From assembly GCF_029914245.1 (NCBI RefSeq), contig NZ_JARYZI010000007.1:62001-126000 (forward strand): a DNA stretch of 64,000 nt, in the 5' to 3' direction. Each line of letters opens with the position of its first letter. Position 1 is the first letter of the stretch. This DNA comes from Fusibacter bizertensis. GTDB lineage: Bacteria; Bacillota; Clostridia; Peptostreptococcales; Acidaminobacteraceae. A program made the translations under genes and the position numbers. Below are positions 33,041 through 42,269 of this stretch, piece by piece. The notes beneath the pieces are model-generated. The model was not told the DNA's origin. It did no database searches and saw only the letters and a list, made by a program, of their open reading frames with translations.

Positions 33041-34408
33041 ATGAAACCGAAACAAAGCAAAAAAGTTGGACTTTTTTTAGGTTTTGAGGGAAAAGTCATA
33101 AAACTTATATGGACGCTTGCATGGCCTGTGATGATTGGACAAGCACTTCACACTGTTCTTGTGATAACTGATATGTGGTTTATAGCCAGATTAGGGAGTG
33201 TGGAAGCTGCAGCCGCTGGAACTGGAACTTCATTACTTGGTGTGATTCAAGTACTTCCTATACTCGTTTCAGCTGGTGTTGTAGCTTTAGTTGCTCGGTA
33301 TACCGGAGCAAATGACAAGGAAACGATTCGTAAGATTTCTTCAAATGGGCTAGTGCTTTCTTTGATCATAGGAACTGTGGCAACTGTGGTGAGCCTAACA
33401 ACTTTAGATCAGTTATTATGGATTTTTGGTGATGCAGATGTATCTGTACTTCAAATGGCGAAATCATATGTAGGGATCGGGTTGATTGGACTGCCTTTTT
33501 TCTTTTATAATGCAACTTCTCGTTCAATTGTTCAAGCGACAGGAGATACACGTAATCCTGTTAAAATTTTTGTGATAGCCAATATCACCAATATACTTCT
33601 CGACTATGTTTTTATCAATTTGCTTCATCAAGGGATAGAAGGTGCTGCAATAGCAACTGTTATGTCTGAAGTCTTAGCGTTTATATTGATGACAAGGCTG
33701 ACCTTTAAAAATGTATTTGATTCTGATTTTAAAGAAGTGATCAGTAACTTATCGTTAAAATTAGATACCGCTATGCGAATTATCAAAATTGGTGGATTTG
33801 CAGTGATGCAAATGATTACGAGGCCTTTCACTGGATTGATTATGTACCGTTTGGTATTGGCACAAGGTGTTGCTGCAGGTGCTGCTTTTGGTGTCGGTGG
33901 AAGGATGTTTAACTTTGTGTTTATATTCTTGGCAGGGCTTGGAACAGCGATGTCAGTGATGGTAGGTCAAAGTCTGGGTCGAGGTGATGTGGATCATGCA
34001 AAAGCATTGATCAAACAAGGCATTATGCTTGCAGCAATCAATATGGTTGTATTTGCCATTCCCTTTTATTTTTTCCCAGACGTTTTTATGCGTTTCTTTG
34101 TTGATGATCCAGAAGTCGTACGTATCGGTGTGAATTATCTAAGAATAACTTATACAGGAGTTCTTTTTGCAACTTTTAACACGGTAATGGGGGCGGCATT
34201 TTCTGGAGCAGGGGATACTTTCCCGCCGATGGTTGCATCTCTAGTGGGTAATTGGTGTGTGAAAATTCCACTTGCCTATCTATTGACGACTGGATTCCAT
34301 ATGGATTCAAATGGTGTTTGGTTAGCAATCGGGATCTCTGTTGTTGTAGAGGCTTTGATTGTTATCATATGGTTTGGAAGGGGAAAGTGGCAACACAAAA
34401 AAATATAG
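33041..34408 (+). CDS. MATE-family multidrug efflux transporter
   Basis: About 455 residues from ATG 33041 (GAGAGG upstream); an in-frame TTG at 33023 lies before the site. Twelve hydrophobic spans in two homologous halves. ALHTVLVITDMWFIARLG, GVVALVARYTGAND and GIGLIGLPFFFYNATSRSIV are MATE/NorM (DinF-branch) patterns. It exports cationic or polar drugs using Na+ or H+. A hairpin terminator follows. Confidence 0.93.
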   Translation: MKPKQSKKVGLFLGFEGKVIKLIWTLAWPVMIGQALHTVLVITDMWFIARLGSVEAAAAGTGTSLLGVIQVLPILVSAGVVALVARYTGANDKETIRKISSNGLVLSLIIGTVATVVSLTTLDQLLWIFGDADVSVLQMAKSYVGIGLIGLPFFFYNATSRSIVQATGDTRNPVKIFVIANITNILLDYVFINLLHQGIEGAAIATVMSEVLAFILMTRLTFKNVFDSDFKEVISNLSLKLDTAMRIIKIGGFAVMQMITRPFTGLIMYRLVLAQGVAAGAAFGVGGRMFNFVFIFLAGLGTAMSVMVGQSLGRGDVDHAKALIKQGIMLAAINMVVFAIPFYFFPDVFMRFFVDDPEVVRIGVNYLRITYTGVLFATFNTVMGAAFSGAGDTFPPMVASLVGNWCVKIPLAYLLTTGFHMDSNGVWLAIGISVVVEALIVIIWFGRGKWQHKKI

Positions 34409-34509
34409 TTTTCAAGTATGCAGCTGTATGGATAGACGATTATGCACAATGTGAAAAAAGTTGTAATATTGCAAATATATGTTGAACTATGTATAAAGTC
34501 TATGTAGAA

Positions 34510-34548
34510 TAGACTAGGAATATTGAATCAGTATTCTTAGTCTATTTT
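34510..34548 (+). terminator. Intrinsic terminator after the MATE gene
   Basis: TAGACTAGGAATA / TATTCTTAGTCTA 13-bp stem with nine-base loop, then TTTT; its end abuts the ribosome binding site of the chemoreceptor gene. Confidence 0.7.
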
Positions 34549-34563
34549 GGAGGAAAAGTTTAG

Positions 34564-35757
34564 ATGAAAAAAGAACATAAACTATTCGTTGAATTTCTAC
34601 CTTACTTGAAAGAAATTATGCAAAAAGACATTATGGCTTCAGTAACAGATCTAGATAAATTTATAGCATACGTTCCTGGTAAAGCAATCGATGTTAAGGC
34701 GATAAAAGGTATGCCAATCCCTGATGGTGATCCACTTAGAGCTACAATCTCGAACAATCAAATTATTAGTGCTGTTGTGCCTAAAGAAGTGTACGGCGTA
34801 CCTTTCAGAGCTGTTACTTACCCAATTAGAGACAAAAATGGTAAATGTATCGGTGCGGTAGGTGTAGCTGAAACCCTTGAAAAAGAACAACGTATTAAAG
34901 ATGCTTTAGATGAGATTATGGGTAAAATTACAGTCTCAAATGAGGGAATATCTTTGATTAGCGATGACATTAATCATATGTCTTTAGACATGCAAGAACT
35001 ATCAAGTGTGGTGGAGGAAGTTAACGCATCTGTACTAGAAATAACAGAGTTGTCATCAAACATCAACGCTAGAGTAGACTTGGTAGCAAGTTCAAGTCAA
35101 AATGTAATTGTAGAGGCTAAAGAGGGAATTTCTTCGGTTAAGAATATCAACACATCATTAGCAGCTACTGTTGAAGATATTTTAATGGTAAAAGAACAAA
35201 TTGAGCACCTATTTATCTCTATAGAAAATGCAAATAAAACAGTTTCTCTTATCAATAACATAGCTGAACAAACAAATTTACTTGCATTAAATGCGAGTAT
35301 TGAAGCTGCGAGAGCTGGTGAACACGGAAGAGGTTTTGCTGTAGTTGCAGATGAAGTTGGAAAACTTGCAGTACAATCTAAAGTATCTTCTATTGAAATC
35401 GCTGATATGATGAAGAACATCCAAAACGAGATTAAAGGTGTCGTAGAACGTGTCAACGAGACTGTAAAGAAGACAGATAAAAACAAAGAAGGCATAGAAA
35501 ATGCAACAACAAACATAGAGCGTATTTTATCGGACATTCAAGGTGTTAATTCAGAAATCCAAGGTGTCAAATCAGAAATCAACAAACAGGCGTCTAATAC
35601 AAATGAAATTAGATTAGCAGTTGATTCAATTACAGCTTCAGTTGAAGATAAGGCATCTTTTGGAAATGTAATCAATATGAAGTTAAAGCAACAATCAAAC
35701 GATTTGGATCGTTTTGAATCCGAAATTAAAGTCTCAGCAGAATCTTTATTGAAATAA
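34564..35757 (+). CDS. Soluble chemoreceptor (cytoplasmic MCP)
   Basis: A 397-residue chemoreceptor without any transmembrane segment. Residues ~10-115 form a PAS/Cache-like sensing domain ([39 protein letters not shown]). A coiled-coil signalling domain follows, with tip [20 protein letters not shown] and [16 protein letters not shown]. It therefore senses an intracellular signal and presumably signals via CheA/CheW to the flagellar motor. GGAGG precedes the ATG. Confidence 0.92.
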   Translation: MKKEHKLFVEFLPYLKEIMQKDIMASVTDLDKFIAYVPGKAIDVKAIKGMPIPDGDPLRATISNNQIISAVVPKEVYGVPFRAVTYPIRDKNGKCIGAVGVAETLEKEQRIKDALDEIMGKITVSNEGISLISDDINHMSLDMQELSSVVEEVNASVLEITELSSNINARVDLVASSSQNVIVEAKEGISSVKNINTSLAATVEDILMVKEQIEHLFISIENANKTVSLINNIAEQTNLLALNASIEAARAGEHGRGFAVVADEVGKLAVQSKVSSIEIADMMKNIQNEIKGVVERVNETVKKTDKNKEGIENATTNIERILSDIQGVNSEIQGVKSEINKQASNTNEIRLAVDSITASVEDKASFGNVINMKLKQQSNDLDRFESEIKVSAESLLK

Positions 35758-35762
35758 AAAGT

Positions 35763-35814
35763 ACCCTATATAATAGAGCGCTGAATAATGCTATTATATA
35801 GGGTTTTATTTTAC
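35763..35814 (+). terminator. Terminator of the soluble chemoreceptor gene
   Basis: ACCCTATATAATAG / CTATTATATAGGGT perfect 14-bp stem followed by TTTATTTT. Confidence 0.85.
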
Positions 35815-35905
35815 ATAATCTCAAATAAACTATGACAAATTATGTTAAGATTATATTTAAGTAATGATTGAATATAAGTTAAGATTGTTTTTAGGAGGAA
35901 AAGTT

Positions 35906-36793
35906 TTGAAAAGTATATTTAAAAAATTAGTATTAATTGGTTTTATATTTCTTATAGTAATTCAGTGCAATTTAGGATTAAGTACTTTGAACTTTGCACA
36001 AGTAGTTAATAATAACGACTATGAGCCATCAAGTGATAAATTTACTGTAACGATCAATTCGGATGGGAAATATATTGATTCTGGGTATAGAGTAAGTGAT
36101 ACTGTTGGTAAAGTTCTCATTCGAAGAGGTGATCAACCAACAGCATGGGAGAATGCTTGGTCAGGTGATACCCTTTATGAAGGTGACGTTATATTTGTTG
36201 GGAAAGATACAGAGTGTACAGTTACTTTACCTAATCAATTAACCATACGTATGCAATCTCAAACTGAGCTTTTTTTTGATTTTAATGAGCAAAAACATCA
36301 ACTAAAAGTAATTTATGGTAAGGTTTTAGCGAACTTTGAAGCGGACTATGATCAACCAAACCTTGAGTTTATTCTATCACAAGCAAATGTAAGCGTTGAT
36401 CATGCCATAGTGATCTTCGAGAGTAAAGAAACAACTTCCCGTGTTTTAGTTTTAGCAGGAAACGCAGAAGTGACAGATCCAAATAAAAGTAAAGTCTCGT
36501 TAAAGCACAGTGAAGAGGTTGTGGTTCAAGAATCTGGTAGTGAATCGATTCAATCATTTTCTGTAGATAGTGAACTGTTAGAATGGACATCTGAGATTAG
36601 AAATAAGGTTGATGCGGATCTAAAGAATAGATACTCAAAGTCAACAGAAGATCAAATACAAGAAAACACAACTATTGCAGCTGAAGAAAACAAAAATTCA
36701 AACTATGACATGATTTCTATTTTCAAACTCTTTGCAGTTCTTATCGTTGCTGTTGGTACCGTATATATTATTCTTGGCAAAAGAAATAAGTAA
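35906..36793 (+). CDS. FecR-domain exported protein with C-terminal membrane anchor
   Basis: About 295 residues from TTG 35906, seven bases after AGGAGG; the ATG at 35864 lies before the site. Signal peptide residues ~1-30 (FKKLVLIGFIFLIVIQCNLG). A FecR-like domain at ~55-215 contains WENAWSGDTLYEGDVIFVG and LKVIYGKVLANFEAD. A single C-terminal span (~270-290) with a basic end anchors it. It is not the anti-sigma type; no sigma factor is nearby. Extracellular function unknown. Confidence 0.8.
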   Translation: MKSIFKKLVLIGFIFLIVIQCNLGLSTLNFAQVVNNNDYEPSSDKFTVTINSDGKYIDSGYRVSDTVGKVLIRRGDQPTAWENAWSGDTLYEGDVIFVGKDTECTVTLPNQLTIRMQSQTELFFDFNEQKHQLKVIYGKVLANFEADYDQPNLEFILSQANVSVDHAIVIFESKETTSRVLVLAGNAEVTDPNKSKVSLKHSEEVVVQESGSESIQSFSVDSELLEWTSEIRNKVDADLKNRYSKSTEDQIQENTTIAAEENKNSNYDMISIFKLFAVLIVAVGTVYIILGKRNK

Positions 36794-36822
36794 TTATATT
36801 TTGTTTAGGATTGGAGATGCTA

Positions 36823-37431
36823 ATGAAAATTATTGGTTTAGTTGGAAGTCCCAGAATAGAAGGTAATACTTCAATACTTGTAAAAAAAGCTTTAGATGGC
36901 GCTGAATTTGAAGGTGCTAGTGTTGAGTTAGTTCAACTATCAGCTCTTGATTTCCAAGGGTGTACTGGGTGTGAAGGTTGTAAAAACTCGTTTCGCTGTG
37001 TGATAAAAGATGATATGCAAAAATTATATGATAGTTTAGAAGAAGCTGATGGTATCATACTGGGATCACCAACTTATTTTTATAATATTACATCAATTAC
37101 AAAGAAATTTATAGAACGGTTATATTGTTATGATACATTTGATGCATTAGATCGATCAGTATGGATTAATAAATTTGAAAAGACAGGTACAAAATATGCT
37201 GTGACCATCGCTGTATGTGAGCAAAATGATATCGAAGACATGGGGGTTACATCACTCGTTATGGATAAATCTTTGCAAGCTGTAGGATATCGTATTGTAA
37301 AAAGTCTTAAGATTTTACATGTGTTTAAAAAAGGTGAAATTGTAAAACAAATAGATTCAATAGATGAAGCTTTTGAAGCGGGTAAAAAAATAGCGAAAAC
37401 TATTAAACTTAATCAAACGGTAAATTGTTAA
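36823..37431 (+). CDS. NADPH-dependent FMN reductase / iron-sulfur flavoprotein
   Basis: About 202 residues from ATG 36823 (GGAG upstream). The flavodoxin-like FMN-binding loop is GLVGSPRIEGNTSILVKKAL; CTGCEGCKNSFRC gives the CxxCxxC cluster motif of the iron-sulfur flavoprotein branch; DGIILGSPTYFYNITS is the second FMN loop. Small two-electron redox carrier in anaerobes. Single gene with its own strong terminator. Confidence 0.9.
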   Translation: MKIIGLVGSPRIEGNTSILVKKALDGAEFEGASVELVQLSALDFQGCTGCEGCKNSFRCVIKDDMQKLYDSLEEADGIILGSPTYFYNITSITKKFIERLYCYDTFDALDRSVWINKFEKTGTKYAVTIAVCEQNDIEDMGVTSLVMDKSLQAVGYRIVKSLKILHVFKKGEIVKQIDSIDEAFEAGKKIAKTIKLNQTVNC

Positions 37432-37461
37432 AGAGGACTGCTGAAGCAGTCCTCTTTTTTT
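37432..37461 (+). terminator. Intrinsic terminator
   Basis: AGAGGACTGC / GCAGTCCTCT stem with TGAA loop and a T run. Confidence 0.9.
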
Positions 37462-37492
37462 AGATAAAATACGAGGCACTTTTAAGTTTGAC

Positions 37493-37514
37493 TTTATCAC
37501 TAATTAGTGATAAA
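37493..37514. promoter_or_regulatory. Perfect 22-bp palindromic operator upstream of the pirin gene
   Basis: The arms TTTATCACTAA / TTAGTGATAAA abut without spacer and overlap a TTGACT that could be the -35. Such long exact symmetry indicates a dimeric repressor site. Confidence 0.65.
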
Positions 37515-37548
37515 GTGGTGTTATAAATATTGAAAGGATATAAAGATA

Positions 37549-38250
37549 ATGACGAGAAAAATAGAACATAAAAATATGGGAAAAAGTAATCTTGGATGGT
37601 TAAGAAGTATATTTCATTTTTCTTTTGCGGATTATTACAACCCTGACAACATGAATTTTGGAGTGCTACGCGTTATTAATGATGATCTAGTCAATGCTAA
37701 GACAGGTTTTGAGATGCATCCTCATAGAGATATGGAAATTATATCTTATGTTGTAGAGGGAAACTTGACACATGGTGATAACATGGAAAATAAGAGGAGC
37801 TTATCACCAGGTGCAGTACAGTATATGAGCGCAGGGACAGGAGTCATGCATAGCGAACATAACCTTGGTGAATCAACTTCACGTTTTTTACAGATCTGGA
37901 TTGTACCCGATAAAAAAGGCTATGCTCCTCAATATGGTGATTATCAGTTTGACTGGCACCTTAGAGTAGACAAATGGTTTAAATTTGTTTCAAGTAAAGA
38001 GGGAGATGCGCCAATTCAGATCAATCAAGATGCTAACATCTATGCTATCGAAGTTAGTGCTGAAAACATTGTTGATTTTCAAGTCGGAAATAAGCGACAA
38101 GCATACCTTGTTTTAATTGAGGGAGATGCGTTAGTCAATTCACATCATCTTTTAACAAGAGATGCATTAGAAAGCATAGAAGAAAATTTAACGATTAAAG
38201 CGGTTCAAAAGTCACATATTTTAGACATTGAGATGGAAAAGTCAAAATAA
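37549..38250 (+). CDS. Pirin-family bicupin protein
   Basis: A 233-residue bicupin of the YhhW/pirin type: HFSFADYYNPDNMNFGVLRV, then FEMHPHRDMEIISYVVEGNLTH with the metal-binding His residues and SAGTGVMHSEHN for the remaining ligands. Some relatives show quercetinase activity; many are redox-responsive proteins of unknown role. A palindrome over its promoter predicts tight regulation. It converges directly on the HAD gene (stops two bases apart). Confidence 0.9.
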   Translation: MTRKIEHKNMGKSNLGWLRSIFHFSFADYYNPDNMNFGVLRVINDDLVNAKTGFEMHPHRDMEIISYVVEGNLTHGDNMENKRSLSPGAVQYMSAGTGVMHSEHNLGESTSRFLQIWIVPDKKGYAPQYGDYQFDWHLRVDKWFKFVSSKEGDAPIQINQDANIYAIEVSAENIVDFQVGNKRQAYLVLIEGDALVNSHHLLTRDALESIEENLTIKAVQKSHILDIEMEKSK

Positions 38251-38251
38251 G

Positions 38252-38983
38252 TTAGATTAAGTTGTTGATAATATCATATACTTCAGCTAAATTTCCTGAA
38301 TCAATACGCCATTTACTTGTGAGTGTTTCAGGAACCTCTTGAGGAGAACAGTTGGTCTTTAGATATATACTATCCATGCCTACTGCTGTTGCACCTAAAA
38401 TATCAGTGGTATGATCATTTCCTATAAATAAGCACTCATGAGCATTTAGTTCCTCTTTTTGTAACATTTTATCAAAGAAATGCACACTAGGTTTTGAAAG
38501 TAGATAGTCTGAAGAGAGATAAATTGCATCAAAATAAGGGTATAATCCTGTAGCTTTTAGTTCAAATGTTGTAAATGAAGCTTGTGCATTTGATAACAAT
38601 ATAATTTTTAAATCTAGTGATTGGATGAGTTTTAAAAGCTCAACAGCCCCATCATAAGGGGTTACATAATCAAGTGATAAAAATCTAAAAATTCTAGCAG
38701 TTTCTTTTAGTATGTGAGTTGATGGTGAAATGCCCTTTATTTTATAAAGTTTTTTAAAAACTTTTAGGACATCAAAGTCAGGGAAATCAACTCCTTTCTT
38801 GCGTGATTTTTCTAAAGCCTCATGAACAAGCTGATCATAATTTGTATGTATTTCTTCTGTGGAATACACTGCACCATGTGAGGCGAATTGATAAGTAAGT
38901 TTTCTCCAAAAAGAAATGTCTTTCTCATCAGTATGAATATCAAGTAACGTGCCATATAAGTCGAATATAACTGCTTTATACAT
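38252..38983 (-). CDS. HAD-superfamily hydrolase
   Basis: A 243-residue subfamily IA phosphatase: motif I FDLYGTLLDI (Asp nucleophile and second Asp are replaced as D-x-Y-G-T, usual for YjjG-like enzymes), motif II ILLSNAQA, motif IV FIGNDHTTDILGA. Likely a nucleotide or small-metabolite phosphatase. AGGAG precedes the ATG. No terminator is visible between it and the convergent pirin gene. Confidence 0.9.
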   Translation of the reverse strand: MYKAVIFDLYGTLLDIHTDEKDISFWRKLTYQFASHGAVYSTEEIHTNYDQLVHEALEKSRKKGVDFPDFDVLKVFKKLYKIKGISPSTHILKETARIFRFLSLDYVTPYDGAVELLKLIQSLDLKIILLSNAQASFTTFELKATGLYPYFDAIYLSSDYLLSKPSVHFFDKMLQKEELNAHECLFIGNDHTTDILGATAVGMDSIYLKTNCSPQEVPETLTSKWRIDSGNLAEVYDIINNLI

Positions 38984-39152
38984 AATACACTCCTATAGTA
39001 AATATAATTTTTAACTATTATACCATTGATATAAAGCGAGTAACCATTATTATAGAGAATATAATACTATTTTAATGTTATGAGCATAGTGAATATGATA
39101 TTATTTAGATAATAGTATTTTTTGAAACATAATGAAAATTACGGAGGTATAG

Positions 39153-39773
39153 ATGCTAGAACATAATGAAAATAACGACGATGTACATAGTGAAGTCATA
39201 AATAGTGAAGAAGTTACACCCTCATGTGAATACTGTGGGCATCAGGTTAAAGAAAATGATACTTTTTGTCCAAATTGTGGAGAGCGGCTACAGTTTAAAC
39301 CAAGCCTGATTTATGGTGATTATAAAAGACATCAAAGACAATCCGATCAAGAGAGCGAAATGGCAGCGTTTATTGGTCCAAATTATGATTTTTATCTGAA
39401 AAAGTTTGAAGTTCAAAATTTTACTGAATCAGATTATACATGGAACTGGCCCGCTTTCTTTGTAAGCTCCATGTGGTTTGCATACAGAAAACTTTATGTT
39501 CATGCTGCAGTTTTGTTTGTTGTTTTTACTTTACTTAACTTTATGGGTGGAGTTGGTGATCTGATAGGGCTCGGTATATCAATCTACATTGGTTTTAGTG
39601 GAAATTACTATTACAGAAGATATGTTGAAGACCAAGTTGAACAAGTAAAAGAACTACCTTATGATGAACGACAAAGCTTTTATCAAAAAAAAGGTGGAAC
39701 TAGTACAGTGGCAGTGCTTATTTTTATTGCCATCAATTTTACAACATCTATATTGTTCAATATTTACTATTAA
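39153..39773 (+). CDS. Zinc-ribbon / DUF2628 membrane protein
   Basis: A 206-residue protein with an N-terminal zinc ribbon (CEYCGHQVKENDTFCPNCGE), a linker, then a DUF2628-like region (FYLKKFEVQNFTESDYTWNW, PAFFVSSMWFAYRKLY) with about three hydrophobic spans to the C-terminus. Function unknown, common in Firmicutes. GGAGGT precedes the ATG. Promoter region is very AT-rich. Confidence 0.8.
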   Translation: MLEHNENNDDVHSEVINSEEVTPSCEYCGHQVKENDTFCPNCGERLQFKPSLIYGDYKRHQRQSDQESEMAAFIGPNYDFYLKKFEVQNFTESDYTWNWPAFFVSSMWFAYRKLYVHAAVLFVVFTLLNFMGGVGDLIGLGISIYIGFSGNYYYRRYVEDQVEQVKELPYDERQSFYQKKGGTSTVAVLIFIAINFTTSILFNIYY

Positions 39774-39795
39774 ATCTATATAAATATGATTATTC

Positions 39796-39836
39796 AGAGA
39801 GTTTGTCTGCCGTATGCGGACATGCTCTCTTTTTAT
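39796..39836 (+). terminator. Intrinsic terminator of the zinc-ribbon gene
   Basis: AGAGAG / CTCTCT outer stem with inner TGTC-GC / GC-GACA pairing, then TTTTTATTTT. The remaining ~320 bases before the transporter operon hold only AT-rich sequence and a possible CodY-like site. Confidence 0.75.
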
Positions 39837-40034
39837 TTTAGAGATTTTTAACTCTAACGATACATTTGTTAAAAAAATGTAATAAATAAAATATTTTATT
39901 GTATTTGTTTTAATATAAATAATGGATATCAAATAATTTTGGCGCTCTCTCATAAAAGTTGTAAAACAAGCGTTTATTTTCAAATGAATACATATAAATA
40001 AATTTATCTGTCAAAAAACGAAAAAAATTAATTG

Positions 40035-40049
40035 ATTATTCTGAAAATA
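40035..40049. promoter_or_regulatory. Possible CodY-like box upstream of the branched-chain amino acid transporter
   Basis: ATTATTCTGAAAATA matches 12 of 15 positions of the CodY consensus AATTTTCWGAAAATT. CodY commonly represses branched-chain amino acid uptake in Firmicutes. Confidence 0.35.
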
Positions 40050-40160
40050 TAAAATACAATAAGAAACATATTTAAAAAAAGAATGATGTCCGCCATAGAA
40101 AGACAGCGTGTGATTAAAGATGCGATATAGGCGTGAACATCAAATTGAGAGGGGACTATT

Positions 40161-41294
40161 ATGATGAAAAAAAGAATGGCATTAATTATGGCACTTGTAA
40201 TGTTATTGACCTTGGCACTTTCAGGTTGTTCGAAGTCCGAGGCTGACGGAATTATCAAGTTAGGGGTTATTGGACCGATGACTGGAGATTACAGTATGTA
40301 TGGAACAGCAGTTGCAGAAGGTGCAAAACTTGCCGCGAAAGAGATCAATGCAGCTGGCGGTATCAACGGTAGTGACATACAGATCGTAGATTATGACAGT
40401 AAAGGTGATAAGACTGAAGCTGTAAATGCTTATAACAGATTGAGAGATCAAGATGGTATCGTTGGCCTTGTAGGTGGAACTTTTAGTGGCGAAACACTTG
40501 CGATTAAAGAAATTGCAATAGGAGATAATATGCCAGTACTTACACCAACAGCGACACATAGTGATGTAACTCTTAGTGCACCCAATGTCTTCAGAGCATG
40601 CTATACTGACCCTTACCAAGGTGCTACAGCAGCAGTATTTGCTTCAGAACAACTAAGTGCTAAAACAGCGGCAGTTCTTTATAATATTGAGGATGCATAC
40701 TCAGATGGGTTGGCAGTAGCATTTAACGAAAAATTTAAAGCACTAGGAACAGTAACAGACTTTGAAGGTTATACAACGAAAGATGCAGATTTTAAAGCAG
40801 TATTAACTAAAATTGCAGCAAAAGATCCAGATGTCATTTTTTTACCTGATTATGTAGCAAAAGTTGGTGTCATTCTTTCACAGATTAAAGAGCTTGGGAT
40901 TGATGTTGTTGCTATCGGTGGTGATGGCTGGGATGGCATCGAAGTTGATTATAAAGATGTAGCTGAGGGGCATTATTTTGCGAATCACTACGCAAAAACA
41001 GATGAAACAAAAGTTGTTCAAGACTTTATCAAAGCTTATGAAGCAGAATACAGTAAATCTCCAAGTGCGTTAGCAGCACTTGGCTACGATTCTACTTATA
41101 TCATGGCACAAGCAATTAAAACGGCTGGTAGTAATGATGCGACAAAAATTATTGACGCCCTTGCAAAAACGAATAGTGATTATGTAACTGGACATATCAC
41201 ATTTGATGCAAATGGTGATCCAGTAAAAAGTATCTCAATTATTCAAATAGTAAATGGAGAGCACAAATTAGCAGCTAAAGTTTCAGGACAGTAA
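40161..41294 (+). CDS. livJ: Branched-chain amino acid ABC transporter substrate-binding lipoprotein
   Basis: A 377-residue lipoprotein: signal LIMALVMLLTLALSGC with lipobox Cys at about 22; then a type I periplasmic-binding fold (IIKLGVIGPMTGDYSMYGTA, EINAAGGINGSDIQIVDYDS, TPTATHSD). Typical Leu/Ile/Val receptor, membrane-anchored because there is no outer membrane. ATG 40161 and 40164 both fit the GAGAGGGG site. First gene of a complete five-gene importer operon. Confidence 0.93.
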   Translation: MMKKRMALIMALVMLLTLALSGCSKSEADGIIKLGVIGPMTGDYSMYGTAVAEGAKLAAKEINAAGGINGSDIQIVDYDSKGDKTEAVNAYNRLRDQDGIVGLVGGTFSGETLAIKEIAIGDNMPVLTPTATHSDVTLSAPNVFRACYTDPYQGATAAVFASEQLSAKTAAVLYNIEDAYSDGLAVAFNEKFKALGTVTDFEGYTTKDADFKAVLTKIAAKDPDVIFLPDYVAKVGVILSQIKELGIDVVAIGGDGWDGIEVDYKDVAEGHYFANHYAKTDETKVVQDFIKAYEAEYSKSPSALAALGYDSTYIMAQAIKTAGSNDATKIIDALAKTNSDYVTGHITFDANGDPVKSISIIQIVNGEHKLAAKVSGQ

Positions 41295-41303
41295 AAGGAC
41301 TAT

Positions 41304-41331
41304 GATGATGGCTATAACGGCCATCATCTTT
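41304..41331 (+). terminator. Intercistronic hairpin between binding protein and permease
   Basis: GATGATGGC / GCCATCATC perfect stem, seven-base loop, then TTTC. Probably a partial terminator or mRNA stabiliser that keeps the binding protein more abundant than the permeases. Confidence 0.55.
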
Positions 41332-41388
41332 CATCTATGCATAACAGGGATGCTTATTCATACTATAGAGAGAATTGGGGGGAGCTGT

Positions 41389-42267
41389 TTGATTTTATTC
41401 CTGCAACAACTAATAAATGGTTTATCAGTCGGCAGTATATATGCACTTATAGCTTTAGGTTATACGATGGTATATGGGATTATAAAGCTTATAAATTTCG
41501 CACATGGTGAAATAATGATGGCTGGAGCATACATTGCTTTTCTACTTGCAGTTAATACCAATTTACCGTTTGTATTTGTACTGGTAATTGCTATGGTACT
41601 TTCAGCAGTAATTGGTGTTGTGGTAGAGATTATTGCTTATAGACCACTTAGAAAGGCACCAAGAATATCAGTTTTAATAACAGCAATTGGCGTAAGTTTT
41701 TTCTTACAAAATCTAGCGCTAGTGCTATTTAAGGCAGATCCTAAAATAATGCCTGAATTAATCAACAAAAGTCCTATAACGATCGGTCCTCTTCAAGTGG
41801 GAACGGTAACACTTACAACTTTGTTTTTATCGATTATTTTCATGATTGCATTAGATCTGTTTGTTAAGAGAACAAAACCTGGCAAAGCAATGCGCGCGGT
41901 TTCAGAGGACAAAGAAGCCTCGATTCTTATGGGCATCAATGTAAACAGAACAATCTCTATGACCTTTGCAATTGGATCGGCACTTGGGGCTTTAGGAGGC
42001 GTTCTGTATGCAGTTATGTATACACAAGTTTTTCCTACTTTAGGTGTTTTGCCAGGATTGAAGGCGTTTGTAGCTGCTGTTTTCGGTGGAATTGGTTTAA
42101 TACCTGGGGCTGTACTTGGGGGATTTGTGATCGGGATGATAGAAACTTTTACCAAAGCATATCTATCGACTCAGTGGTCAGATGCTATTGTATTTGGACT
42201 GTTGATTATCGTATTACTTGTCAAACCAACGGGAATTTTAGGTAAGAACCAGAAAGAGAAGGTGTAG
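41389..42267 (+). CDS. livH: Branched-chain amino acid ABC permease LivH
   Basis: About 292 residues from TTG 41389 behind GGGGGGAG; this start gives MILFLQQLINGLSVGSIYALI, the standard LivH N-terminus, while the in-frame ATGs from 41302 lie before the site. Eight or so spans; YTMVYGIIKLINFAHGEIMM is the family hallmark. Forms the channel with LivM. Confidence 0.93.
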   Translation: MILFLQQLINGLSVGSIYALIALGYTMVYGIIKLINFAHGEIMMAGAYIAFLLAVNTNLPFVFVLVIAMVLSAVIGVVVEIIAYRPLRKAPRISVLITAIGVSFFLQNLALVLFKADPKIMPELINKSPITIGPLQVGTVTLTTLFLSIIFMIALDLFVKRTKPGKAMRAVSEDKEASILMGINVNRTISMTFAIGSALGALGGVLYAVMYTQVFPTLGVLPGLKAFVAAVFGGIGLIPGAVLGGFVIGMIETFTKAYLSTQWSDAIVFGLLIIVLLVKPTGILGKNQKEKV

Positions 42268-42269
42268 AG

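Noticed and set aside
35906-36793. FecR-domain protein as an anti-sigma/iron-signalling component
   Set aside because: No ECF sigma factor or TonB receptor nearby, and the protein has a signal peptide and a C-terminal anchor unlike FecR.
39774-40160. Gap before the liv operon checked for small genes and RNA genes
   Set aside because: Holds a terminator and AT-rich sequence only; a minus-strand frame at 40028-40258 overlaps the livJ signal peptide and has no ribosome binding site.
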